Assembly: GCA_000469685.2 (NCBI GenBank)
Contig: LS997566.1
Span: 33,127,303-33,191,302, forward strand
Direction of reading: 5' to 3'
Length of the DNA: 64,000 bases
Origin: Haemonchus contortus
Taxonomy: Eukaryota > Nematoda > Chromadorea > Rhabditida > Trichostrongylidae
The position numbers and the translations under genes were made by a program. A model generated the notes under the pieces. That model did not search any database, was not told the DNA's origin, and was given only the letters and a program-made list of their open reading frames with translations. Of this stretch, positions 12,601-22,500 are shown one piece after another; positions within the stretch are counted from its first letter, which is position 1; each line of letters begins with the position of its first letter.

Positions 12601-15532
12601 CTGTAAATCCTGAAGAAGCGTCTTGCTAGGTCTAGGAAACGAAACGATAAAATAGAAAGTTGCTTATTTGCTGTAATTTATGCTGCTAGGCTCATAACTC
12701 TGTAGAACCCAATGGGTCAACATATCCTATTTACCTTCACCATAATATGTTCAGCGTCTCTGCACATCTCATCCCTCCAACCACACAAACACAGAACATC
12801 TCTCAAACCTTCCCCACTTTTAGGCTGAGATGTATTACTGTTATTGATAACATATCACTATATTATGGCACATATATATGCAAGGAAAAAGCAAGCAGGA
12901 GGAGGACAGGTGAGTTCACAATGGCTCAAGATTTGTGGAAAGGTGATAATGAGTAAAACAGCCTAATACGAGATGAACACACGCGAGCACTCTCAGAAAC
13001 TGCAATTATAAACCTACAGAAACAGAGAATCAATCTACAGCATCAGCATCAAATCCTAATTGATTGACCATTAAACCTTTAGCCTAGAGCATCGCTAGCA
13101 GTCAATGAAGAAAGTTGACAATCTCATTTTCAAAAAGGGAATCTTATGTAGAGAAAATTTCTTTCTTAGAGCGTCCGAAAGTCCTAGTGAGGGGTCTCAG
13201 TAGGACCTGGGTCACTGCTATACCCCTTATAGGAAACTTAGTTACCCAATTTTTGTCACCGCATGACAGCATCGCCTTGTTAGAAATTATTTTGTCTTGT
13301 ATCACGTCGATGAACATTCATGAAAACTCAAAAATGTAAACCCAAGAATCTACGTTCCAATGAGCCGAGATTCTGGCAAAGACCTCACAGATAAGAAATT
13401 TTTATCAATTTCTGCAAATTTCGCAAGAGTCGGCTGATGAATGAAACACGTCATGTTCCCAAAGAAGAGCTGGTGAAGAGAGATAAATCATATTTTCTAT
13501 TTTACACCTTGAATAATTGCAAAGGGCACCACTATACAAAGACCAAATATCATGAAATTGTAAGGTTTCTGATTGTTACAAGTGTACTACCCTACAAAAT
13601 CATTCCAGAATGAATTGTATAAAGTAGTACTCCTGGGCAATGTAGAGGTGCGGAATACAATCACATATGAGTGCTCACGTCTGTTCCCTTTTTTTCTTAT
13701 TTGTCAGTAGCTAGTTCATTTCTTTACACATACGACTCGGCTTTCCGAAGTACCTGCACTTTCGGCCCGTCCCAGACCAGTTTCTTGATGATAAAGTTTG
13801 CCATTTCTCACAATTCCTTGAAAAAAAAACCTATGGATGCCGATGGCAGCATAGATTCGTGCTAATCCTATCCGTTTTAGTTAGTGAGAAATGTGAGGCA
13901 GCCGTGAATAGTACCCAAGCACAACAAAGATGGATGCACATGAATTTTGTGATTTGAAAAAGAGGTGAACATTTTCCTCACCCGCTTGACTGTCTAAATA
14001 ATTATGAAAAGAAGCAGCAAGAGGTACCAAATGCAGAAGCTGAATTCTGAATGTTGAAAAAGAGGACTACCCAGGATACGATAGCTCATTTCCTAATTTT
14101 GAGCTATAAACACCAAGAGAATGAAAAAAGGATAGATTAAAAGTCGCAACGGAAAACAAATTGCATTGCTGATGGATGAAACTCGCAGACATTACAATGG
14201 TCGTATCTCTACTCCCACACTTCAACCTTCATGCACTTTAGAGTTTGTAATATTAAGGAGGACATTTTTAAGATGAAACAATTGGTATGGCGGATTTCTT
14301 TCCAATCGATTCGCAGAAGATGGCTTTTATAAAACTATTAGGTGCTACAAAGGGAACGTTCGAAAAGAGGTACCTTTCTGATTTAATAAGGAATGATTTC
14401 CGAATAAAAATAAAGTATTAACGATGTTATTGTGACGACATAGTTTCAGTCATCCCATAGAGGATGCTGGAGAGCGAATGCCCTCTGCTGAGTGAATAGT
14501 AGCAATACATTCTGTAGTGCACGGAATGCTTCAAACAACGAGAGGGATTTTGAGGGATAGACACTAATAGCAGGTGATAAATTATGGTGAAGAGACCTAT
14601 AAAATGAGCAAAGAACACATAAGATAGAGTATACGCAGGGAGGACGGTGTCAATCGAGGAACGAGGCTAATCTGGGTAAAAACTTTCACTCACTTGTTGC
14701 TTTTGATATACTGTGTCCATGAGAATTTTCGATTCCAACACATTTTTATCTGGAAAGACTGAGATACGTTTGAAACAAAAAATACCCGACCATCGATTAC
14801 TACGGAGCATAAAAAAACTGTGATGTAGTCACCTGCTCCGCTGGTTGCCGATTCTAGTCTGACAATGATCACAAAACCCTGTTGATCTGGAATTTGAACA
14901 CAAGCCACATGGCCAGTTCCACGATCATCCCAAACTCTCTGATCGCATAGAACATAGAGTTTAACGCGATTACGGGCCTCCTGAAAGATTTCAGCAGTTT
15001 TACTTGCAATACGCAAGAGTTCAATCTAGAAAAGAAGTAAATGAATAAATAACATAGACCAAACAGAAATGCAACCCACTCTACTGATGTCTATATTGTC
15101 AATTAATCCATTTCCTTTTTCCTCTTTTCTCTCTTTTCCACTTTCATCGCTGATGTCTGCGCCTTTCGATTCTGCGCCGAGTGACGTTGACTCCTACAAA
15201 AAGCCTATTTTAGAACTAACAAAACATGAAACTAAGAAACCGACTTGTCATTTTTCTATACCTAAGTGCACAATGATAACAAAGCCTCCGCTGCTATTTA
15301 GTTAACGAAAAAGCAATAAAGTAATTAATTGTACGACTTGCCCAAGAGGACTTAGTCGTAAAGCATTTCAACTTTGAAAAAAACCATAAAGGGCTAGAAT
15401 TTGGACACACCAATTTAAATGCATCATACTAAAGTGTAATAATACTGATAAACAAACCTTGGTCGATTCAGATTCCTTTGAATCTATACAAGCCGCATTA
15501 ACAGCAGATGATGAGATTTCAGTATCCGGCAT
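659..15532 (-). CDS. smk-1: PP4 regulatory subunit 3 (SMK-1 / PPP4R3 / SMEK), 18 exons
   Basis: Regulatory subunit that targets protein phosphatase 4 to nuclear substrates; in C. elegans SMK-1 acts with DAF-16 in stress resistance and longevity (family knowledge). Exons in transcript order: 15532-15458, 15193-15080, 15025-14833, 14749-14694, 7637-7512, 7034-6835, 6640-6517, 6079-5934, 5764-5623, 5565-5407, 4985-4824, 4749-4666, 4363-4216, 4090-3932, 2795-2626, 2566-2378, 1955-1713, 973-659. All phases agree and give 934 aa (human paralogues about 820-850). Seen: an EVH1/PH-like domain at about residues 80-190 ([33 protein letters not shown]), the SMEK core ([29 protein letters not shown]), ARM-type helices ([22 protein letters not shown]), and an acidic Ser-rich tail with RRKRPSS, a likely nuclear localisation signal. 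The ATG at 15532 is the first in frame; a possible trans-splice acceptor (TTTTTAG) ends at 15603. The first two exons are poorly conserved and less sure. Confidence 0.92.
1348..1457. repeat. 110-bp foldback element (MITE-like) in smk-1 intron
   Basis: Two arms of about 42 bp are inverted copies of each other. The left begins TCCTCCTCTGAGTGGCCC and the right ends GGGCCACACAGAGGAGGA, with a short AT-rich loop. It lies in the last smk-1 intron and has no coding capacity. A non-autonomous DNA transposon is likely; the superfamily cannot be told. Confidence 0.75.
3303..3326. repeat. AAAT tetranucleotide microsatellite
   Basis: Short run of AAAT repeats in a smk-1 intron; related AATAAATA tracts occur again near 3524-3570. 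Confidence 0.7.
4481..4511. repeat. GGGAG/GGGGA purine microsatellite
   Basis: Pure-purine run of GAGGG units on the plus strand inside a smk-1 intron (pyrimidine-rich on the transcribed strand). Confidence 0.75.
8627..8844. mobile_element. piggyBac-like MITE, copy 1 (about 210 bp)
   Basis: The left end reads TTAA followed by CCCTTTGACGACAATG. The right end, reverse-complemented, reads CCCTTCGACGTCAATG, so terminal inverted repeats begin with CCC at a TTAA site on the left. The right TTAA is degenerate. Internally it carries a perfect 22-bp palindrome at 8805-8826 with an ACCGGT core. It shares its terminal sequence with the element at 62232-63009. TTAA targets and CCC termini are hallmarks of the piggyBac superfamily; no transposase is present. 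Confidence 0.6.
9867..9945. repeat. Small hairpin repeat
   Basis: Arms containing TTGCCGATGATTTCTTT and its inverse AAAGAAATCATCGGCAA flank a loop of about 30 bp, and the inverted match extends outward imperfectly. No coding content; probably a short foldback element. Confidence 0.65.
11112..11260. mobile_element. 149-bp MITE with 46-bp near-perfect terminal inverted repeats
   Basis: The left arm starts CCCTAAAAATCCATAGATAA and the right arm ends with its near-exact inverse, TTATCTATGG then AATTTTAGGG. Both arms contain the ACCTACCGGTGAAA block. The outer bases are ATTA on the left and TAAT on the right. The high arm identity implies recent activity or conversion. No coding sequence. Confidence 0.85.
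12275..12481 (+). CDS. Candidate small secreted-peptide ORF nested in smk-1 intron
   Basis: Unrecognised. An acceptor-like TTTTCTTATCAG ends at 12274, six bases before an ATG at 12281. The frame codes 66 aa with a hydrophobic stretch ([16 protein letters not shown]) that could be a signal peptide, followed by a charged tail ([14 protein letters not shown]). A possible donor (GTTAGT) lies near 12460, so the frame may be a first exon rather than a whole gene. No second exon was found. It may be chance; it lies antisense inside the smk-1 intron. Confidence 0.25.
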   Translation, partial: NSMMINTNIMQLSKFQSCFSITSMVLLLLIVFFHSIGEGSPGWIRIRSPRQEEGISVSYDEKLVLRKP

Positions 15533-15602
15533 ACTATTTAGTAAACGAGAATAATAGCAAATCGGAACAGGAACTAATGCCTCATTCAAGATTAGAGCTA
15601 TT

Positions 15603-15612
15603 CTAAAAATAC
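15603..15612 (-). promoter_or_regulatory. smk-1: Possible trans-splice acceptor of smk-1
   Basis: On the minus strand the sequence CGTATTTTTAG ends at 15603, about 70 bases before the smk-1 ATG. This is the usual form of a nematode trans- or cis-splice acceptor. Inference only. Confidence 0.35.
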
Positions 15613-17805
15613 GAGCTCATTTGCATATGATCATTCGAAGAAGAGATGACGACGAAAATGACAAGAAACGGAACCAAAGTGGGAACAACCCTTACATTCA
15701 ACAATACCCGATGAATTGCCCACAAATAATTTCTGCCCTCCCGACCGGCGGTTTTTCTTCCAACCAAGTGAAATTCCCGAGATAAATGTTTCAAGGGGCC
15801 TAAAACTTGCTCTGTTGGCAATCGACCAACCTTCTACGTCATCGATATTGTTGACAAAGTTCGAATGCGAACGCTACGCGGCCGCACCGCGACATGAACC
15901 ATTCCCACTGTGGATCCTGCAACGATTCAAGTTGGCTCTACGCCAGATTTCGACATTTTGCCTGTGGTACTTTATCGTTAACACTTCGGATGAGTCACAG
16001 TTGTTTACGGGAGGTTTCGGTTTACGTAGTCGGGGGTCTCGTCGTCTGGGATCGCTTATGTTTTTCTTGTTCAACACCTCTTTCGTCCAAAACATGCCTC
16101 TTAACTAAGCTGCTCGTTATTGCTGGTTCTAGTGAGCAAGGATGGTGCTCGTCATTTAAAGTAGGCTAAATATAAATTATCCGAGTAGGAATTCGACGTC
16201 TTTATAGGTAAAAGTGCTTTAGGGGACTTCCCTGTACACTTCTGTCATAGTATGTGTTTAAGATCTGTAGAAAAGGGATTATCAGAAAATTAGGAATCAG
16301 CCCATGGTTGAGAGGGCTTTATAGAGCAGAGGTATTTCAAAGCATCGTGCTAGATTGAGTTCGTCTATTGATTGAGATAAATTGGGACGGATATAGCTTG
16401 GGCAGTTTTCTTGAATACCATTAAAAATATGTTGATTTTACTTGTGTGAGGTCGTTGGATTTATAGGAATTGAATGCCACTGATTTTTTTGGTTCATTTC
16501 AAAGTTGCTTCCGACCGTCGACTGAGTTTCGTTTTTTTTGAATTTCGCCTGAAGTTGAAAAAACGTTACTATGACATTCGATATGATTTATTGCGAGAGT
16601 AGAACTTTCTGCGGGGTAGAATTCGTCCCGGGTCGATCGGCCGTGCTCTAAGTGGGCTTTGTTCAACCTGTTTCTTCTTAAAGTTAATGTATGGGACGAA
16701 TTTTTAGAAAAATTCGTTGGCACGTCGTGCTAGGTTTTAAAGCGAAGAGAAATTTGTTGGGAGACACCAGGTGTTCAAAGATTTTTCATGTTTCACTTGC
16801 ATGCCGCAGTGCAAAACCCAAAGTGATCGTAGGATCTGAATGGTCAGCCGGTTGTGCCACGGAATGAAATACTCTGTCCTCAAAGTTTTGCGTCTATTTC
16901 ACGTGAGGTTTCAGAGTATTCTTCTGACAGTGGTCGTAGCATGAAGTACCCCTCTCAGTCAGTTCAGTGAGCCGCTTCGCTACCTTTCGCTCAGAATTTT
17001 CAGAATGTGGCTATACCTGCTCTTCGCTTACGATATGGGATAACTGCAAATTGAGAGGAGGGGCCATTTGCTCTGATATGAATCATAATATGGCGGTGCT
17101 GCCGTTGCCTCATTCTCGTGTCATGGTTGAAAGTTATAACAACCTGTGCAGGCAACTGATTGGGACTGAAACAGTCTAGGACCTGAAATCTAAGCATTTT
17201 TAATCTGTGTTTCTCGGGTTTAATTCACATTTTTTAGTGCATTTCTCATGGTCGCTCCTATGCATCTATTCATCCATTGAGTGTCGCAATCACTCCGATT
17301 ACTCGAAAATTCGCTTTTTCCTCTTCTCGGTGTGCTCTGGACCCTTCTCTTTTTCTTATACGTATCATTGAGTCTTGGAGTTCTCGTTGGAGCTGTGGGA
17401 ACCTGCTAGAGATTTCTCATATTAGCATGGTTCCGTTATGGCTCCCGATTTTTCCCCTAAGGAAGCATGATATTCTTTTGGGGATTTAACCTGAAATCGT
17501 TGTCTCCCCAGAGGTTCAACGGTCAGGCTATGCAAAGATGATTCTCGGAGAGTCTTCTTCTTACAACTGCTTTGGTAAGTTTGCCACCTAAGCGGACAAG
17601 TAATAAGGCTAGAAATCGCTTATGAAAGGAAAATATAAGATCAAAGGGGAGGCAGTTGGAGTGAGGTTGCCTGACCAGGGCCTCTATGGCAAAGTGATCA
17701 TGCTTGTGCTATGGCTAATAAGTGTGAGAACTCTTGTTTGATTATGCTTCTGTAAATTCGTCTTTTTCTATGTTTTCTAGGATTGTGAAGGCTTTCGATT
17801 TATCA

Positions 17806-17817
17806 TCTGCTTTGCAG
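17806..17817 (+). promoter_or_regulatory. vps-60: Trans-splice acceptor of vps-60
   Basis: TCTGCTTTGCAG immediately precedes the start codon, leaving no 5' UTR of its own. This is the pattern seen when a spliced leader supplies the 5' end. Confidence 0.6.
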
Positions 17818-19170
17818 ATGAAGAGGATCTTCGGTACGGGGAAGAAGGAGCCGCCTCCAGACCTGCAGGCTGCCGTAGCCAATATCGAATCCAGAGGTGA
17901 AAGCATCGAAAAGAAGATCGCGAAATTAGATGGAGAACTGGTTAAGCTTCGTGATCAAATGGTAAAGATGCGGGAGGGGCCCAGTAAGAATATGATAAAG
18001 CAGAAAGCACTGAGGTCTGTTGAATTTGGTTCCTCCTCTTTTGAATATCTTTTTCGAATAGGTTGTTTTTGAGGATATTGAAACAAAAAAGGATGTATGA
18101 GAACCAGAAGGCTCAGCTCGATCAGCAGGCTTTCAATGTCGACCAGAGCAACTTTGCAATTCAAGGAATGAAAGATACTCAGGTAAGCGTTCCGTTTTTT
18201 TTTTCATCAGAATGCTGGATCGCAGATCGTAGTACTTACTAGTATGGTTGGGATTTATCCAGGTCACAGTCGCTGCAATGAAGACTGGCTTGAAGACAAT
18301 GCAGAGAGAATATAAAAAATTGAATATCGATAAGGTGAGCTTTTTTGTTATTACTGAGATTTAAATGTCAATTATTCTTTTGTTTAGATCGAAGACTTGC
18401 AAGATCAAATGGAGGATATGCTGGATATGAACAACGAGATTCAAGAGGCGATGAGTCGACAATATGATACACCAGATGTGGGTGCTAACAACGCTATTTG
18501 TTTTAATGTATTTCATGCTGTCGTTCCTTGTAGTGACTTTGTTGGTGTAGTAATGGCTTTCCTAAAAAATCTGGTTCCCTAAACCTCGTTCGTGGGCTTT
18601 CGCCTTTGGGATTGTTGTGGATCACGAGCACATACATGCTTTAACTGTTAACCTGAAAGCTTGGTTCGGATCACCTTCTGACCTGGGTCATTCCTTGGAA
18701 TGAAGAAGAATAGCATTACACAACGAGGATGGAATCCCATTCTTCACCACCCCCGAACTTTCGCACGTCATTAATCGGTCTTTTTTTGGGCAGACCTACA
18801 TGTTAAATAAGATCAGGTGATTGAGCGCAGTTACTATGAATAGTCTAAAATGAATCGGTCAAGGTGGAAAGAGTATAGGCTTAATTTTTCATGTCAACTT
18901 CCTTCCAGATTGATGAAGCTGATCTCGAGGCTGAGTTAGCAATGTTGGGAGACGAATTGGACCTCGGCGAAACCGACACCAACTATCTTGATGAAGCCCT
19001 CAATGCACCTGGCGTGCCAGCATCAAAACCAACTAGTTCCAAGGAATGTTCAGATTTTTATTTTTTTATTTGTTATTCGAAACACTTTGACGTATTGATA
19101 AATGTCAAAATTCCAGGTGGCAGAAGGTCTTGAAGTGGATGAGTTTGGCCTACCGAAGATTCCTGCTTAA
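17818..19170 (+). CDS. vps-60: ESCRT-III subunit VPS-60 / CHMP5, 6 exons
   Basis: Charged multivesicular body protein 5, an accessory ESCRT-III subunit on endosomes that binds LIP5/Vta1 and so modulates VPS4 (family knowledge). Exons: 17818-18014, 18074-18182, 18263-18334, 18388-18477, 18909-19043, 19117-19170. They give 218 aa, matching the family's usual 219. Family blocks are clear: [16 protein letters not shown] at the N terminus, [17 protein letters not shown] and [17 protein letters not shown] (basic core helices), then the DLQDQMEDM and [11 protein letters not shown] helices, the acidic MIM-region [16 protein letters not shown], and the signature end [11 protein letters not shown]. The ATG directly follows a TTTGCAG acceptor, as expected for SL trans-splicing. 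The intron after exon 5 starts GAATGT instead of GTATGT, which is a non-canonical or altered donor. The alternative canonical donor GGC|GTGCCA would drop 10 conserved-position residues. Confidence 0.93.
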
Positions 19171-19225
19171 TGTCGGAAGATTTCTATTTGTACAGTATCC
19201 CGGTTCATTTTTTGACATCTTACTT

Positions 19226-19231
19226 AATAAA
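19226..19231 (+). terminator. vps-60: Poly(A) signal of vps-60
   Basis: AATAAA about 55 bases after the vps-60 stop codon, followed by a T-rich stretch. Confidence 0.65.
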
Positions 19232-19592
19232 CTCGATTGCTCTCGATGTTACTTTATCACACAGCTTCCTCGCTTTAGAAATACAGGCGCTATTGTTTCC
19301 ACCTTTCTGAGCTTGTTGGTGAATAGACACGAAAAATGTTTACCCGGAAGATTTCTTGAGCTAAATGAACTTTTTTTTTGTTAGGGCTCGGTTCAGTAGT
19401 GTTTCCTTGGTTCTAGATCAAGAGTGCCATTTTTTTTCAGTTGTGTTGCAGTCATTAATGTCACTTCTAATTGAGTGAGTACGATAAGTATTTTAAAGAA
19501 CATTTGTCGGTTTGGATTTGAACTTGTTCATCTTATGCTACAACTGCGTTGGCAAACGTGGTTGCGTTGAACCTCGAAGAGAAGAGTAGAAT

Positions 19593-22500
19593 TCAAAGTT
19601 TAGCGTAGTACTGTTCTGGAACAACAATATCCGGGCATTGCCGAATCTCCTCTATCGATTGGCAGCCTGAAACAGGATATGAGAGGATGAGGATAATGAC
19701 GGGAAATAGTAGGATTAGCACTAACCGGCAAGTTGCATTGTATGGGCGAATTCAGTCTGTAACATTCTGATCACTTCGGTGACACCTTTTGCGCCCTGGA
19801 AATGACTTTCTGTAAAGGAGCAATGGTGGTTCTGGTAGTTGGTCTACCATAGAAGGCCAGCAGTTCGTTTGACTATTTGTAATAAGGTGTACACAAGGTC
19901 AACTTGATACGCGGAACATGAATTGCCCCAAGAAAATGATGGATGGTTTGTATGAATTTATAAAAGTGCTGTGACCTCTCAGTATCTTCCTTATTTGATT
20001 AAGGTTTGGATAACAGATGAGCACCATCCACAGCAATGTGAAGGATGATTACTAAAAAAGGTTCGGCGTTTAGAACGTTGCTTTGCAAGAGTCGGTCCCT
20101 TGATGATTATTTTACAGTTGTGGGGCCCCACCCGAAAAGTACCAATGGAGTGCATAAAGGACATACAGAACATAGAATTTTTGAGGTGGTAACATTTCCC
20201 TCTAGTCGCCTTGTTCAAATGCCCTCTCACCCTATTCAAGAGGGTTCTTGAGTGATACCGCAGGGGGAACATCGTTCATAAGAGTATAGCTCAGTATCTC
20301 AAGAGGTTCACGAGAATATGCACCTTATCACAATGGCCCCGGACTTGCTGATGAGCGTACATTTTTACCTCAACAGAAAGACCCCATAGTACTGGACGTC
20401 CTACGAAAACTCCACTAGCTCCAAGCGCTATAGCTTTGAACACGTCACGACCGTTCCGAATTCCTCCATCGATGAACACCTGAAAATATTGGAACGCAGT
20501 CCTAAAGTCCTAAACGAAAGTCAGGGTGCTCCTAAATGGAGATTTCGTGCACCCTTCAGTGTAACCTTCGAAAAGTGCAACTCGAATTCGGTTTTAAAAC
20601 TAAGAAGTTATTCACTCACCGGAACTCGTCCCTTCACTGAACGCACTACTTCTCCTAGTGCTTCGATCTGAAAAAAGTCTATAGTTAACAGAGAGGGATC
20701 CAAGCAAAGCTAGCCATACCACGAACACGTAAAAAAACTCTTGCTTGATGGGAACGCAGAGTTCATTTCAGTTTCACTCTATAAAAAAGGAACTTCGTCT
20801 GAGCATGAAATGTGGACAGAAATGTGGCAAGATGAAGCCAGAGAAATCGAAGGCAATGTCAACAGTGAAGCTTGGCTCGTACGCCTTATTGAGACGCAAA
20901 AGGATTAGCCAACTACTCACATCTTTGCCTGGGGCCGTACTGCTGTCTCCTATATGTGACAGAGTTACGATATGTGTATTGAAATACGGCTATATCGCAG
21001 AGTGAAAAACGTTGTCGGTGAAGCTCTGCCTATACTACTTTTTTCCACCATAAGGTTACTGTGAGAGCCGGGCTCTCGTCGAGAAATTTCGTTTCTCTGA
21101 TTAAGAATGAATACAGATTGGTCCTATACAGGCGTCTGCGCCTTGTCGGTGTTGAAAAGTTGTTTGAGAAGTGCCAACGTGAAGGGGGGAGGGGAGGAGG
21201 GGCATGTCATGAAGTCATAAAGGGCGCAATTCAGGATGCGATGATGGGTGATCAGTGGTTTGGGGAAGTGTTGTTCGAGGTAGTCTCCCCCCCCCCCCTC
21301 CCCTCTATTATCAGGGAACGCTCAGGAAACTAGAAGAAAAAACCTATTACTCAATGGAAGTCTAACAGTTTCAAGGAAGGAATCAGACGATCGAGAAATT
21401 CTAATGGATTCTTGTTCAACACACTATTCACTGAGCGGCGGTTCTGCCGAGAGGAGGACTTTGTAGTGCGTTTTACTCTCAGAATGCCCCACACGGTTCC
21501 TAGAAACGAAGTCTCTTCCCTTAAGGAATTTGCCAACGTGCTCTCGAAGTGACCTGGGTCTCCGAAGTACATAGTGAAAAAGAGGGAAGCGTGAATGTTG
21601 TCCCAAAAGTGGCCAGTAAAAAGGTGGGATACATTCGAAAGGAAATGAAGTAATGGGGCTGACTGTAGCCGGTGCGCTGTCCATCTGCCTTCCGCCATGA
21701 TTAGAAACAATGATTCCATGAACTCCTCGACGGACAGCTTCTTCAGCATCATCGCCCCGCATCACACCTTTAATAATGATCGGAAGCTTCGTCGTTCTGG
21801 AAAGGAAATGCAACCGTGCAGGACCAAAGAAGAAATCGTGTAAACGGAGTCACCTTAACAGCCAGTCGATAACATCCCAATTGAGTGACGGGTCAATCTG
21901 GCTTGAGACGTACTGCATAAAACCAGATGCTCCAACTTCCGTTGATGGCATCACTGATGATTGCAGGGAGGAGAAGTTTGCGAACCGAAAATGAAACTCT
22001 CATTGCTATTATAGGGTTTGATTATGTGCTGACGGTGAGATCTCTTACCTCAAGCCATCGGGAAGAGTGAACGCATTTCGAACATCAGGTAGACGTCTTC
22101 CTAGGACTGGGGTATCTACAGTGAGAACCAGAGCCTTACAACCACATGCTTCTGCTCTCGAGACTAGACCCGAAGTTATCGTCTTGTCCTTGTAGACGTA
22201 CAGCTGAAGTGTTCAATCGAGTAGTTCCCTAACCGCTGGAGAAGGTTAGTAAAAGGGGATTTCAAGCTGATACTTTACACAATCTCTTTTTCCCCTTCTT
22301 GAGTTGCCTAATTTTGGTCATTGACAAAACAGGGATGCGCAGAATGATTTTACGGAGTGTGATGGCGTCTCCCAAGTCCAAGACCCTTCGTCAACATCTC
22401 AGTAGGGGCCAGGAGTGGCTGTATAATACGAAATCAATGATTTTCAGATGCAAAGTAACCAGTACTTGCTCGTCGTTAGACTCACCCACGGCTGGGAAAC

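Larger units (their letters stand above)
7638..14693 (-). other. smk-1: Giant smk-1 intron (about 7.06 kb)
   Basis: It separates the exon ending in YQKQQ from the exon beginning ETLIVWSES. It has GT donor and AG acceptor on the minus strand and is far longer than the other smk-1 introns. It holds at least three foldback elements (8631-8840, 9867-9945, 11112-11260), a 37-bp direct duplication near 10286-10350, and one open frame with a possible signal peptide (12275-12481, plus strand). Confidence 0.85.
15533..17817. other. Divergent intergenic region between smk-1 and vps-60
   Basis: It separates two divergently transcribed genes and so should hold both promoters. On the minus strand, 15670-16095 contains open stretches with protein-like composition (PTEQVLGPLKHLSREFHLVG; SDPRRRDPRLRKPKPP). 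They sit in different frames with stops between, so no gene can be built with confidence. The rest shows no conserved coding frame. Confidence 0.4.
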
